From assembly GCA_019510305.1 (NCBI GenBank), contig JAEKKN010000034.1, positions 1-64,000 on the forward strand: 64,000 bases of DNA. The letters run 5' to 3'. This document shows, one piece after another, positions 17,354 to 28,498 of the stretch. The notes below the pieces were generated by a model, which had not been told where the DNA came from, ran no database searches, and saw nothing but the letters and a program-made list of their open reading frames with translations. The DNA is from Microbacterium sp. (GTDB lineage: Bacteria > Actinomycetota > Actinomycetes > Actinomycetales > Microbacteriaceae). The number at the start of each line of letters is the position of its first letter. Positions within the stretch are counted from its first letter, which is position 1. The position numbers and the translations under genes were made by a program.

Positions 17354-17755
17354 ATGCCTCGCCCGCAGCTCCCGCACCGGACCGAGCGGATGCTGATCGT
17401 CAGAGTCGCCATCGCTCTCGGTCTCGCCGTGCTGCTCCTCGTGGGAGCCTGGTCGAACTCCCATGGCGAGAGCCGCGCAGGTTCCGCCCTCTGCCTGGCG
17501 TCGGGCGTCTCGGAGAGTTCGGTCTCCGATCATCAGGAGATCGCGGCGACCGACACCGCCATGCCGGACGCGGGACTCGTCGGCATCTGCGCGCTCGTCG
17601 TATTCCTGCTGGTGCTGGTCGCGCTGCGGCTGGTCAGCCCGCGGACGGCGTTCCGCCTCGGACGGAACGCCGTCGCGTCCGCTTCTCCTCGCGCCGGCCC
17701 CACGACCTTCCCGCCTGCCCTCACTCTCACCCAGCTCTCCCTCTCACGGACCTGA
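17354..17755 (+). CDS. Small two-helix membrane protein (DUF6153-like)
   Basis: A 133-residue protein with a signal/anchor helix (about 12-32), an exported stretch with two His and a Cys, a second helix (about 74-94) and a C-terminal PPALTLTQLSLSRT. The layout and the PP..L..L.L tail recall DUF6153 proteins, but this is a tentative resemblance. A TAGACT box (17339-17344) lies 9 nt before the ATG. It is 53 nt upstream of a DsbA-like gene in the same direction, which suggests an envelope redox or metal link. Confidence 0.55.
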   Translation: MPRPQLPHRTERMLIVRVAIALGLAVLLLVGAWSNSHGESRAGSALCLASGVSESSVSDHQEIAATDTAMPDAGLVGICALVVFLLVLVALRLVSPRTAFRLGRNAVASASPRAGPTTFPPALTLTQLSLSRT

Positions 17756-17808
17756 TTCCGGGCGCTCCGCGCTGCCCCGATTCACTCACCCCTGTGTCTG
17801 GAGACCCC

Positions 17809-18450
17809 ATGAAGACCTCGTTCAAAGCCGTCATCATCACCATCGCCGTCATCGTCCTGCTCGCCTTCGCCGCCATCGTCTACGCCATGAACCAGCAAGC
17901 CCAGAAGCCCACCGGAGACGGCGAAACCGTCCGTCCCGATTCGCACGTCCTCAACGAGGGAGGAGCGGATGCGGTCACCCTCGTCGAGTTCCTCGACTTC
18001 GAGTGCCCGTCGTGCGGGCAGTTCTTCCCGATCGTGGAGGACCTGCGCGAGAAGCACGAGGGCGACATCACGTACGTCGTGCGCTACTTCCCGCTGCCCG
18101 GCCACATCAACTCCACCCAAGCCGCGCTCGCTGCGGAGGCCGCGGCCCAGCAGGATCGCTTCGAGGACATGTACCGCACCCTGTTCGAGACGCAGCAGCA
18201 GTGGAGCGGGCAGCCGACCGAGACACCCGAGGTGTTCCGGACGCTCGCCGAGGACCTCGGTCTCGACATGTCCGCCTACGATGCGGCGGTCGCGGATCCG
18301 GCGATGCTCGAGCGCGTCCGCTCCGACAAGGCAGACGGAGAAGCCCTCGGCGTGCAGAGCACCCCGTCGTTCTTCATCGACGGGGAGCTGCTGCAGCTCA
18401 CCGCCTGGGGTGATCTCGAGACGGCGATCGAGAAGGCGCTCGAGGACTAG
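17809..18450 (+). CDS. DsbA-family thiol oxidoreductase, membrane-anchored
   Basis: A 213-residue protein with an N-terminal membrane anchor (about 5-27), then a thioredoxin fold of the DsbA_2/Thioredoxin_4 type. The active site is CPSC at 66-69, with the helical insertion typical of DsbA and a cis-proline region STPSFFIDG near 185. It probably oxidises extracytoplasmic protein thiols. Start chosen at MKTSFKAV, which directly gives the anchor. The stop overlaps by 4 nt the end of the convergent monooxygenase gene. Confidence 0.9.
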   Translation: MKTSFKAVIITIAVIVLLAFAAIVYAMNQQAQKPTGDGETVRPDSHVLNEGGADAVTLVEFLDFECPSCGQFFPIVEDLREKHEGDITYVVRYFPLPGHINSTQAALAAEAAAQQDRFEDMYRTLFETQQQWSGQPTETPEVFRTLAEDLGLDMSAYDAAVADPAMLERVRSDKADGEALGVQSTPSFFIDGELLQLTAWGDLETAIEKALED

Positions 18451-19793
18451 ACCCCGACGGCCGCGCGTTCCCCGGCCACACCGAGCGTCTCGCGCAGCGT
18501 GGCACCGTCCTCGTAGGACGTGCGGTAGGTGCCGCGCTCCTGCAGCAGCGGGATGACCTTGTCGGTGAACTCGTCGAGCCCGTGAGGTGTGAGGTGGCCG
18601 ACGACAGTGAACCCGTCGGTCGCCCGTTCCTGCACATAGCGGTCGATGTCGGCGGCGACCTGGTCAGGCGTGCCGACGAAGGTGTGGTTCGCGGTGAGCC
18701 GGATGATGAGATCGCGGATGCTGAGCTTCTCGGCTTCGGCGACCTCGCGGAGCTTGGCGATCCGGCTGCGCACCGCCGCGTGCCGGTTCGCGAAGCCCTG
18801 CGCCGACTCGGCCCCGGTGTCGGGCTCGACGTCGGGCAACGGTCCGTCGGGATCATAGCCGCTGAAGTCGCGGTTCCAGACCTGCTCGAGGTAGGTGATC
18901 GCCGTCTCCGGGCGCACCTGGGCGAGAGCGATCTCGCGCGAGCGCTCGCGCGCTTCCTCCAGAGTGTCTCCGAGCACGAACGACGCCGCGGGGAGGATCT
19001 TGAGGTCGTCCTCCTGACGCCCGACCGCAGCGAGGCGTCCCTTCACGTCGCGGTAGAACTCCTGCGCGTCCTCGAACTCGGTGTGCAGCGAGAAGATCAC
19101 GTCGGCGTGCGCGGTGGCGAAGTCGCGGCCGTCGGCCGAGTCGCCGGCCTGCACGATGAGCGGGCGATGCTGCGGCGATCGCGGCACGTCGAACCGCGCG
19201 TCGATGTCGAACAGGTCGCTGCGGTGCGCGACCTGCTCGATCGCGTCCCGGCGCAGGAACTCGCCGGTGTCGGCATCCGCGAGGATCGCATCGTCACGCC
19301 ACGACGCCCACAGCCGCTTCGACAGCTCGGCGAACTCGGCGGCCCTGCGGTAGCGGTCGCCGTGGGCGAGGAACCCGCCGCGGCGGAAGTTCGCCCCGTG
19401 GAACGCGTCGGAGCTGGTCACGGCGTTCCACCCGGCACGGCCGTTCGAGAGGTGGTCGAGGGTCGCGAGTTGGCGGGCGAGCTCATAGGGCTCGTTGAAG
19501 GTCGTGCTCAGCGTGCCGACGAGCCCGATGTTCTCGGTGACCGCGGCCAGCGCGGCGAGGATCGCCAGCGTGTTCGGGCGCCCGAGCACGTCGAGATCGT
19601 GGATGCGGCCGCGGTGCTCGCGGAGGCGCAGTCCCTCCGCCAGGAACAGATAGTCGAACAGCCCCCGCTCTGCGTTGCGCGCGAAGTACTCGAACGACGA
19701 GAAGTCGATCTGGCTGCCGGCCGTGGGGTCGGTCCATACGGTGGTGTTGTTCACGCCGGGGAAGTGCGCGGCGAGGTGGATGCGACGGCTCAT
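18447..19793 (-). CDS. NtaA/SnaA/SoxA-type FMN-dependent monooxygenase (1)
   Basis: A 448-residue bacterial-luciferase-like (LLM) monooxygenase. Signature segments are GSQIDFSSFEYFARNAERG, LVGTLSTTFNEPYELARQLATLDHLS (in part), GRAGWNAVTS and DAFHGANFRRGGF. The family oxidises substrates such as nitrilotriacetate, pristinamycin or dibenzothiophene sulfone using reduced FMN from a separate reductase. It is the last gene of GNAT-LLM-SnaA and overlaps the LLM gene by 4 nt (ATGA). A close paralogue lies at 29716-31095. Substrate inferred to be an organosulfur compound. Confidence 0.9.
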   Translation of the reverse strand: MSRRIHLAAHFPGVNNTTVWTDPTAGSQIDFSSFEYFARNAERGLFDYLFLAEGLRLREHRGRIHDLDVLGRPNTLAILAALAAVTENIGLVGTLSTTFNEPYELARQLATLDHLSNGRAGWNAVTSSDAFHGANFRRGGFLAHGDRYRRAAEFAELSKRLWASWRDDAILADADTGEFLRRDAIEQVAHRSDLFDIDARFDVPRSPQHRPLIVQAGDSADGRDFATAHADVIFSLHTEFEDAQEFYRDVKGRLAAVGRQEDDLKILPAASFVLGDTLEEARERSREIALAQVRPETAITYLEQVWNRDFSGYDPDGPLPDVEPDTGAESAQGFANRHAAVRSRIAKLREVAEAEKLSIRDLIIRLTANHTFVGTPDQVAADIDRYVQERATDGFTVVGHLTPHGLDEFTDKVIPLLQERGTYRTSYEDGATLRETLGVAGERAAVGV

Positions 19794-20995
19794 GCGGAGA
19801 CCTCCTGTGCGGCGAAGCGACTGGACCGGAGCGGCAGGCCCAGACGCTGCCGCAGAGTGGGCGAGGCATCGTCGTCGTGCAGGATGCCGGCGGCGCGCGC
19901 CACCGGGATCACCTGCTCGGTGATCGCGGTGAGATCGGCCGGCAGGCGAGCCGGGCGCAGGCGGATGCCGTCGACTCCGGCCGCGGCGAGAGTGCGGAGC
20001 TCGTCGACGATCGTCGCCGCCGTGCCGATGGCGATGTGGGCATCGGTGGCGATCGGCGCCCGTTCCTCCAGGCGATCCCAGGCCTCGACGGCGGCCGCTT
20101 CAGTCGCCTCGATCAGCACGAGAAGGTCGGCGAACACGCGCAGCCTCTCTGGTTCGTCACGCACCTCGGCGGCGGCCTGCTCGACCTCGGCGACGATCAC
20201 CGCCGCCTCCTCGGCGCCGCGAGGGGTGATGAACACCACGTCCGCGTGCTCCGCGGCGAACCGGTACGGGATGCTCTGATGTGCCAGGGCGGTGATCAGC
20301 GGCTGACCCTGCGGCGAGCGCGGGACGATCGAGGCGCCGGTGATCGAAAAGAACTCCCCCTCGAAATCGGCGTTGTGCACGCGTTCCCGATCGAGGAAAC
20401 GGCCCGACTCGACGTCGCGGATGATCGCGTCGTCCTCCCAGGAGTCGGCGAGGCGACGGATCGCGTCGACGACCTCTCCGGCCTCCCGGAACGCCGCATG
20501 CCACGCGGAGTCGTCCTCGACGCGGCCGGAGGCGGGGAACCCGACGGGTCCGTCGCCTCGCCGGCCGAAGTTCGCCCGCTCCTGCGGAGAGGAACCGGCG
20601 ACGACGCGGGCACCGGCCCGTCCGAGGCTCGCGTGATCGAGGGTCTGCAGACCGGTCGCCAGGTGGAACGGCTCGGGATGCGTCGTGGTCAACGTCGGGA
20701 TCAGCCCGATCCGACGGGTGAGCGGCGCGAGGAACGACGCGACGAGCAGTGCGTCGAGCCGTCCGCGCACGCGGTCGCGGCGGATGCCGGCATCTGCCTC
20801 TGCGGTCCGCCCCTCGAGCGTGAGCGCGTCTTCGATCGTCGCGAACACGACCCCGGCGTCGTCGGCCGCGCGCACCAGGTCTCGCCAGTATCCCGCCGTC
20901 GTGAGCTCGGTCGGCCTCGCCGTGGGCTCGCGCCATGCGGCAGGGTGCCAGCCCGCTCCGTCGAGCGCGACGGCGATGTGCACCTTCTCAGTCAT
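19790..20995 (-). CDS. LLM class flavin-dependent oxidoreductase (2)
   Basis: A 401-residue luciferase-like monooxygenase starting with HIAVALDGAGWHPAAWREP. It contains a TLDHASLGRAG segment and ITGASIVPRSPQGQPLI, characteristic of FMN-binding family members. The ATG at 20995 is set by the AAAGGAA ribosome site; the open frame upstream is non-coding. It is paralogous to the protein at 28499-29695, with which it shares the VALDGAGWHPAAWREP opening. The pair order (this gene, then an SnaA type) is the same in both places. Confidence 0.9.
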   Translation of the reverse strand: MTEKVHIAVALDGAGWHPAAWREPTARPTELTTAGYWRDLVRAADDAGVVFATIEDALTLEGRTAEADAGIRRDRVRGRLDALLVASFLAPLTRRIGLIPTLTTTHPEPFHLATGLQTLDHASLGRAGARVVAGSSPQERANFGRRGDGPVGFPASGRVEDDSAWHAAFREAGEVVDAIRRLADSWEDDAIIRDVESGRFLDRERVHNADFEGEFFSITGASIVPRSPQGQPLITALAHQSIPYRFAAEHADVVFITPRGAEEAAVIVAEVEQAAAEVRDEPERLRVFADLLVLIEATEAAAVEAWDRLEERAPIATDAHIAIGTAATIVDELRTLAAAGVDGIRLRPARLPADLTAITEQVIPVARAAGILHDDDASPTLRQRLGLPLRSSRFAAQEVSA

Positions 20996-21042
20996 CTGTG
21001 GTTCCTTTCGATCACGAGGACGCATGTCCCGCGAGGGTCTTG

Positions 21043-21762
21043 TCAGCCCGCGAGCACGCGGTCGTCGACGGGCGTGCGCACCGCGAGGAAGGTGGTGTGC
21101 CGACGGAGGGTGAAACCGAGACGCTCGTACACGCGGATCGCACCGACGTTCGCCGCCGCCGCGTGCAGCAGGGCGCGGTCGCCGCGCTGCTGGATGTGGA
21201 AGGCCACGTCGAGCACGAGCCTCGAAGCGATGCCCTGCCCGCGGTGCTCGGCATCCGTGGCGACCGCGCTGATCTCGGTCCATCCCTCCGGATGCAGCCG
21301 CTCCCCCGCCATCGCGATCAGTCGCCCCTCGCGGCGGATGCCGACGTAGCGACCGAGCTCGTGCGTACGAGGGCGGAACGGCCCCGGCTGGTTGCGCTCC
21401 ACCAGCGCGAGCATCTCGGGCACGTCATCGGCGCCCAGCAGCACCGCCTCCTCGTCGGGCCGAGGGCGCAGAGCATCCGTCTGCACGAGCTGCACGCCCG
21501 CACCACGACCGAGCTCCTGCCACCCCTCGGGAAGATCCGGGTCCGCACCTGATATCCCGATCTCCTCACCCGGACCGACGAGTTCGGTGAGCGCCTGCCA
21601 CACCCTCGGGTGCTCCCAGGTGCGGACCGCGACGAACGGCGCGACCTCCGAGGGGTAGCGCCGAACGAGGTCGTCGCCGATCGCGAAAGACGAGTGCGGC
21701 CCCGTGAGCGCATGCCACGCGGGGTTGTCGAGGACGTCGTCTCCTGGTGCCGTGTGCGACAT
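21043..21762 (-). CDS. GNAT family N-acetyltransferase
   Basis: A 239-residue acetyltransferase of the FR47-like GNAT class. The C-terminal half has the acetyl-CoA loop AEHRGQGIASRLVLDVAF and the closing ANVGAIRVYERLGFTLRR. The N-terminal half is a degenerate GNAT repeat. ATG 21762 is chosen over 21780 on a weak GGAAC ribosome site. It is the first gene of the minus-strand unit leading to two flavin monooxygenases, matching the acetylation step of S-alkyl-cysteine salvage routes. The substrate is inference. Confidence 0.85.
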   Translation of the reverse strand: MSHTAPGDDVLDNPAWHALTGPHSSFAIGDDLVRRYPSEVAPFVAVRTWEHPRVWQALTELVGPGEEIGISGADPDLPEGWQELGRGAGVQLVQTDALRPRPDEEAVLLGADDVPEMLALVERNQPGPFRPRTHELGRYVGIRREGRLIAMAGERLHPEGWTEISAVATDAEHRGQGIASRLVLDVAFHIQQRGDRALLHAAAANVGAIRVYERLGFTLRRHTTFLAVRTPVDDRVLAG

Positions 21763-22013
21763 GGGATCGTTCCGTTTCATCGAGTGTCGAGATGGGTGTC
21801 CCCACGTTAGGAGCACACCGTCGGGTCAGGGGCCGCCAACCGCCGACTGTGTCGCCTCATGACCGAACACGTCGGCGCGTAACGATCGGCGTCGGTCTTT
21901 GACCACGCGCGTCAGCACATGACCACCGGCGCCCGCGGCACCTCGGGGCGGTGAGAACATCGCCCATCGGCATTCCGCCGCCCCCTCGCTGCAACCACGG
22001 AAGGAGCCCTGTC

Positions 22014-23084
22014 ATGCCCGCCACGCCCACATCACGCTCGACGATCGTCCGCTACATCGCGTCGAGGCTCGGCCAGTCGCTGATCGTGCTCTGGGCGGCG
22101 TACACGGTGTCGTTCATCGTGCTGTATGCGCTGCCGAGCGACCCGGTGGCCCTGCTCGCCGGCGGCGACGCGAGCGATGTGACGCCGGAGCAGCTCGCCG
22201 AGCTGACCGCGCAGTACGGCCTCGACAAGCCGCTCGTCGTGCAGTACCTCCTCCGCCTCGGCGGAGTGCTCCGGGGCGACTTCGGCACCTCGATCGCGAC
22301 CGGGCGCCCCGTGTCCGAGGTCATCGGCGAAGCCGTCTCCCCCACTCTGCAGCTCGCCGGGCTCGCCTTCCTGATCGCCGTGCTCGCGGGCGCCGGTCTC
22401 GCGGTGCTCGCCACCTATGTGCGAGGACGCGCACTCTCGAGCTTCCTGCTGGGCCTGCCGCCTCTCGGCGTCGCGATCCCCTCGTTCTGGTTCGGGCTGA
22501 TGCTCATCCAGTGGTTCTCGTTCCAGCTGCCACTGTTCCCGGCGATGGGCGACAAGAGCGCCGTCTCGCTCGTCTTGCCGTCGATCGCCCTCGCGCTGCC
22601 GACCGGCGCCATGATCGCGCAGCTGCTCTCGAAGAGCCTGGCCACAGCCCTCGGCGAGGCCTACATCGACACCGCGCGGGCGAAGGGCGCCGACCGTCGT
22701 CGAGTGCACCTGCGACATGCGCTGCGCAACGCGGCCCTCCCCGCCATCACGATGACCGGCCTGATCGTCGGTCAGCTGCTCAGCGGCACGGTCGTCACCG
22801 AGACCGTCTTCTCACGCCCCGGCGTCGGCCGGGTCACGGCATCCGCGGTGCAGCAGCAGGACATCCCCGTGGTGCAGGGCATCGTGCTGTTCGCGGCCGC
22901 CGCCTTCGTTCTCGCCAACCTCGCAGTCGATCTCGTCTACCCGCTGCTCGATCCGCGCATCCAGCTGACGGCGGCACCGCGCCGCCGCCGTCAGACCCCC
23001 GTCCCCACGCACGCTGAGGCCCCCGTGGCCGCGGAGGCCGCCACCGACTTCGACACCGACGCCGTACTGGAGGCAGCACGATGA
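22014..23084 (+). CDS. Dipeptide/oligopeptide-type ABC transporter permease (DppB-like)
   Basis: A 356-residue inner-membrane permease of the peptide/opine/nickel family. N-terminal helix, the DLGLDKPLVVQYLLRLGGVLRGDFG-type opening (here QYGLDKPLVVQYL and LRGDFGTS), six helices, and a binding-protein-dependent transport motif around AYIDTARAKGADRRRVHLRH. An extra Ala/Thr/Asp-rich tail follows residue 325. AAGGAG precedes the ATG at 22014. It overlaps the next permease gene by 4 nt. Confidence 0.92.
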   Translation: MPATPTSRSTIVRYIASRLGQSLIVLWAAYTVSFIVLYALPSDPVALLAGGDASDVTPEQLAELTAQYGLDKPLVVQYLLRLGGVLRGDFGTSIATGRPVSEVIGEAVSPTLQLAGLAFLIAVLAGAGLAVLATYVRGRALSSFLLGLPPLGVAIPSFWFGLMLIQWFSFQLPLFPAMGDKSAVSLVLPSIALALPTGAMIAQLLSKSLATALGEAYIDTARAKGADRRRVHLRHALRNAALPAITMTGLIVGQLLSGTVVTETVFSRPGVGRVTASAVQQQDIPVVQGIVLFAAAAFVLANLAVDLVYPLLDPRIQLTAAPRRRRQTPVPTHAEAPVAAEAATDFDTDAVLEAAR

Positions 23085-24030
23085 GCGAGACCACCGCCCT
23101 GCTGCCCGACACCGCACAGCATCCGGTCGACGGATTCGGTGCGACGGCGGGCGACCGCTTCCAGGACGCGGTCGCCGACCGCGCATCCCGCGCCGCCGCT
23201 CGACCGACGTGGACGAGCAGGTTCGGCTGGTTCGCCCGGCGGCCGGCAGCAGCGCTCTCCCTGCTCTGGCTGCTCGTCGTGATCGTCGCCGCGCTCTGGC
23301 CGAGCGTCATCGCGCCGGGCGATCCGCTCGTGGGCGTGCCCGCGGAGAACCTGCAGGGGCCGTCGGCGGCGCACTGGTTCGGCACCGACCAGATCGGCCG
23401 CGACCTGTTCACGCGCGTCGTGCACGGCACCTCGCTCACCATCAGCGCGGCGTCGATCGCCGTGACCGTCGGCCTCGTCGTCGGCTCGGTGCTGGGCCTC
23501 GTCAGCGGTTTCGCCGGTGGCAGGACGGATGCCGTCATCATGCGCGCCGCCGACGTGCTGCTCGCGATTCCCGGGCTGCTGCTCTCGCTCGCGATCATCA
23601 CGGCTCTGGGCTTCGGCACCGTCAACGTGGCGATCGCGGTCGGCATCGCCAGTGTGGCGTCGGTGTCGCGCATCATGCGCTCCGAAGTCATGAAGGTGCG
23701 CAGTTCCGCGTACATCGAGGCCGCACGCGCCTCAGGCAACGGGTGGCTGCGCGTGCTCCTGCGGCACGTGCTGCCGAACTCCACGGGGCCGGTGATCGTG
23801 CTCGGAGTGCTCGAGCTCGGCGGCGCGATCCTCGCGGTGTCGGCGCTGAGCTTCCTCGGCTACGGCGCCCCTGCTCCCGCGCCCGAATGGGGAGCGCTCG
23901 TCTCCGGCGGCCGCGACTTCCTGCGAGGCGCCTGGTGGCTCACGACGCTCCCCGGCCTCACCATCGCCCTCACCGTGCTCGCCGCCAACCGGCTGGCGCG
24001 AGGGCTCGACGACGAAGGGACGGGCAGACG

Positions 24031-24034
<4 letters not shown>
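23081..24034 (+). CDS. Dipeptide/oligopeptide-type ABC transporter permease (DppC-like)
   Basis: A 317-residue partner permease. The OppC-type N-terminus contains PSAAHWFGTDQIGRDLFTRVV. Six helices and the EAA-like YIEAARASGNGWLRVLLRHVLPN (in part) are visible. It lies between the DppB-like permease and the ATPase, overlapping both by 4 nt, so the operon is tightly coupled. Confidence 0.92.
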
Positions 24035-25752
<1,718 letters not shown>

Positions 25753-25757
25753 CCCCC

Positions 25758-25797
25758 GCACCTGCACCCGCACCCGCACCCGCACCCGCACCCGCAC
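25758..25797 (+). repeat. GCACCC hexamer tandem repeat
   Basis: Five perfect GCACCC units (25764-25793) flanked by GCACCT and GCAC, filling the 56-bp gap between the ATPase stop and the AAGGAG ribosome site of the binding-protein gene. The number of units could vary by slippage without touching a reading frame. Confidence 0.85.
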
Positions 25798-25808
25798 AAG
25801 GAGTCTTC

Positions 25809-27431
25809 ATGAACCGCACCCGCATCATCCTCGTCGCCGCGCTGGCGGTGACGACCGGACTCGTCCTCAGCGCCTGCGCCGGCGCCGCCCCAGCCGGCAC
25901 CTCCGACTCCGACGCCGCAGCGACCCCCGTCGACGGCGGAGACCTCACGTTCGCGATCGCGAACGACCCGATCTCGCTCAACCCGTCCGGCATCGGCTCG
26001 GGCAACGACACCTGGTACGTGACCCGCCAGCTCGTCGACTCGCTGCTCTACCAGAACCCCGACACCGGCGAGCTGGAACCGTGGCTCGCGACCTCGTACA
26101 CGGCCAACGACGACGCGACCGCGTTCACGTTCGAGCTGCGCGACGACGTCACGTTCTCGGACGGCACGCCGTTCACGGCGGCGAACGTCAAGGCGACCTT
26201 CGACGACATCATCGCCGCAGGTGCTCTGAGCCAGTCCGTGAGCAGCTTCGTCGGCTACCAGGAGACGAAGGTCATCGACGACGACACGGTCGAAGTCGAC
26301 TTCAGCACACCGAATGCCGCGTTCCCGAATTCGACGGCCGCGGTCGGCCTCGGAATCGTCGGAGACGCCACCCTCGCGGTGCCCTTCGCCGACCGGGCGG
26401 ACGGGAAGTCCGTGGTCGGCACCGGCCCGTTCACGCTCGACACCTACACGAAGGATGTCGAGACCGTCCTCACTGCACGCGACGACTACGCCTGGGCGCC
26501 GGAGGCGCTCGGCAACGACGGTCGCGCCCACCTCGACACCGTGACGTTCCAGATCGTGCCGGAGGCGAGTGTGCGCACGGGGAGCCTGACCTCGGATCAG
26601 GTCGACGTGATCGGCGGCGTGCAGCCGAACGACGTGCAGACCCTCGACGATGCCGGGTACCCGCTGGTCTCACGAGGGAACCCGGGCATCAGCTTCGGCC
26701 TGTCGTTCAACCTCGCGCGTCCCGTCGTGTCCGACATCGCGGTGCGCGAGGCCATCTCGGCCGCCATCGACCCGAAGGTCGTGCGCGACACCGCGCTGAA
26801 CGACCTCTTCCACGTGGCCACGAGCGCGCTCGCCAAGAACACCCCCTCGTGGGCTGATGAGAGCGAGCACTTCTCCTACGACCCGGACCACGCGTCCGAG
26901 CTGCTCGACGAGGCGGGGTGGACCGAGGGCGCCGACGGCATCCGCACCAAGGACGGCCAGCCGTTGACCCTCCACCTCGCCTGGATCACGAACTTCGGCC
27001 CCAACCAGACGTCGCTCGAGCTGATCCAGCAACAGCTCAAGGCCGTCGGCATCGACGTCGTGCTCGAGGGCAGCACGGTTCCCGAGTTCCTCGAGAAGCA
27101 GGCCTCCGGCGACTTCGACATCGTCTGGGGCAACCTGTCTCGTGCGGACGGAGACGTGCTGCGCACGCAGTACTCGGTGGCGACGACCAAGCTCAACATC
27201 GACGATCCCGAGCTCGAGGCGCTGCTGCAGGGCCAGCTCGCCGCGGGTGACAAGGCGGCGCGCGACAAGATCCTCGCCGAGGCGCAGGCCCGAATCGCGA
27301 GCCAGTACTACCAGATCCCGGTGCACGAGCTCACCTCGATCCTCTCGACGCAGTCCACCGTGCACGGCGTGTCGTTCGGCGCCGACTCCCGGCTGGATTC
27401 TCTCGTGGGCGCGTGGAAGGACGCGAACTGA
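25809..27431 (+). CDS. Family 5 (peptide-type) substrate-binding lipoprotein
   Basis: A 540-residue extracellular binding protein. The lipobox is LSAC (Cys at about residue 23), followed by GDLTFAIANDPISLNPSG, the FELRDDVTFSDGTPFTAANVKATF (in part) core of the DppA/OppA family, and AWITNFGPNQTSLELIQQQL near 380-400. The ligand may be a peptide or a small organosulfur compound; the surrounding flavin monooxygenases favour the latter by inference. The stop overlaps the next start by one base (TGATG). Confidence 0.92.
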   Translation: MNRTRIILVAALAVTTGLVLSACAGAAPAGTSDSDAAATPVDGGDLTFAIANDPISLNPSGIGSGNDTWYVTRQLVDSLLYQNPDTGELEPWLATSYTANDDATAFTFELRDDVTFSDGTPFTAANVKATFDDIIAAGALSQSVSSFVGYQETKVIDDDTVEVDFSTPNAAFPNSTAAVGLGIVGDATLAVPFADRADGKSVVGTGPFTLDTYTKDVETVLTARDDYAWAPEALGNDGRAHLDTVTFQIVPEASVRTGSLTSDQVDVIGGVQPNDVQTLDDAGYPLVSRGNPGISFGLSFNLARPVVSDIAVREAISAAIDPKVVRDTALNDLFHVATSALAKNTPSWADESEHFSYDPDHASELLDEAGWTEGADGIRTKDGQPLTLHLAWITNFGPNQTSLELIQQQLKAVGIDVVLEGSTVPEFLEKQASGDFDIVWGNLSRADGDVLRTQYSVATTKLNIDDPELEALLQGQLAAGDKAARDKILAEAQARIASQYYQIPVHELTSILSTQSTVHGVSFGADSRLDSLVGAWKDAN

Positions 27432-28468
27432 TGACCGAGCAGAAGATCATCGACGCCGGTTTCACACTCGCCGGAAACTACCCCGAGGCCGACCCGGTGG
27501 CCGGTCTCGAAGAGACGTTGCAGCTGTTCGAGTTCGCTGAGGAGATCGGCCTGCAGGTCGCCGGCATCCGCCAGCGCCACCTCGAGCGCGGTGTCTCGTC
27601 GGCGCTCACGTTCCTCGCAGCCGCGACCCAGCGGACCCAGGCGATCCGCCTGGAGACCGCGGTGGTACCGCTCGGCTACGAGACGCCGTTCCGGCTGGCC
27701 GAGGACTTCGGCACGGTCGACGCGCTGTCGAAGGGGCGGCTCAACGTCGGGGTGAGCTCGTCCGCCCCGCACGGGGCGCTGCTGCGCCACCTCGGCCGCC
27801 TGGAGGAGGACGGCGACATCGACGCCTATGTGCTGATCTCCCGGTTCCTCGAGGCGCTCGAGGGTCGCGCGCTCGGCGAGGACATCTACACCCCCTACGG
27901 CCCGCAGACGCCGCGCGTGCAGCCGCACATCCCGGGGCTGCGCCAACGGGTCTGGCTGGGGGGCGGCTCGGCGCGCTCGGTGCGCTGGGCGGCTGAGCAG
28001 GGTCTGAAGGTTCTGCTCGGCAACATCACCTCTGCCGACAACGGCGACGCGTTCGAGACCGCGCAGCGCGTGCACATCGACGACTACTACGCGCATTTCG
28101 CGGGCCCCGGCGAGCCGGCTGTCGGCGTGGAACGCGTGATCCTGCCGATCGACAGCGCGACTGCCGATCAACGCGAGCGATACACCGCCTTCGCCGACAG
28201 TCGCCACGAGCGCACGACGCAGCCCGTGAACGGGCATGTCTTCCAGCGCGACCTGTTCGGCACCGCCGACGAGATCGTCGATCGTCTGCTCGCCGACCCG
28301 GCGATCGACGGACGCACCGAGCTGCGAGTCGCCCTGCCCTATGCCCTCGCGCTGGAGGACTACCGGCAGGTCCTCTCGGACATCCGTCATGCCGTCCTCC
28401 CCCGCCTCGGCTGGGCGCCGACGGCATCCGCGCTCGCAAGCAGCAGCCCCGCGAGCACCGCCGCCTAG
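27431..28468 (+). CDS. LLM class flavin-dependent oxidoreductase (3)
   Basis: A 345-residue luciferase-like monooxygenase (GYETPFRLAEDFGTVDALSKG, GRLNVGVSSSAPHGALLRHL, then VWLGGGSARSVRWAAEQGL). It is the shortest of the six LLM proteins here and has no close partner in the window. It is coupled to the binding-protein gene by the TGATG overlap at 27429-27433, so it is made together with the importer. A short Ala/Ser tail follows residue 330. Confidence 0.9.
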   Translation: MTEQKIIDAGFTLAGNYPEADPVAGLEETLQLFEFAEEIGLQVAGIRQRHLERGVSSALTFLAAATQRTQAIRLETAVVPLGYETPFRLAEDFGTVDALSKGRLNVGVSSSAPHGALLRHLGRLEEDGDIDAYVLISRFLEALEGRALGEDIYTPYGPQTPRVQPHIPGLRQRVWLGGGSARSVRWAAEQGLKVLLGNITSADNGDAFETAQRVHIDDYYAHFAGPGEPAVGVERVILPIDSATADQRERYTAFADSRHERTTQPVNGHVFQRDLFGTADEIVDRLLADPAIDGRTELRVALPYALALEDYRQVLSDIRHAVLPRLGWAPTASALASSSPASTAA

Positions 28469-28498
28469 ACCACCGCCGTACCCACCAAGGAGCACACA

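Noticed and set aside
25758..25797. A CRISPR array or protein-coding repeat
   Set aside because: Units are only 6 bp with no spacers, and the gap is too short for a gene.
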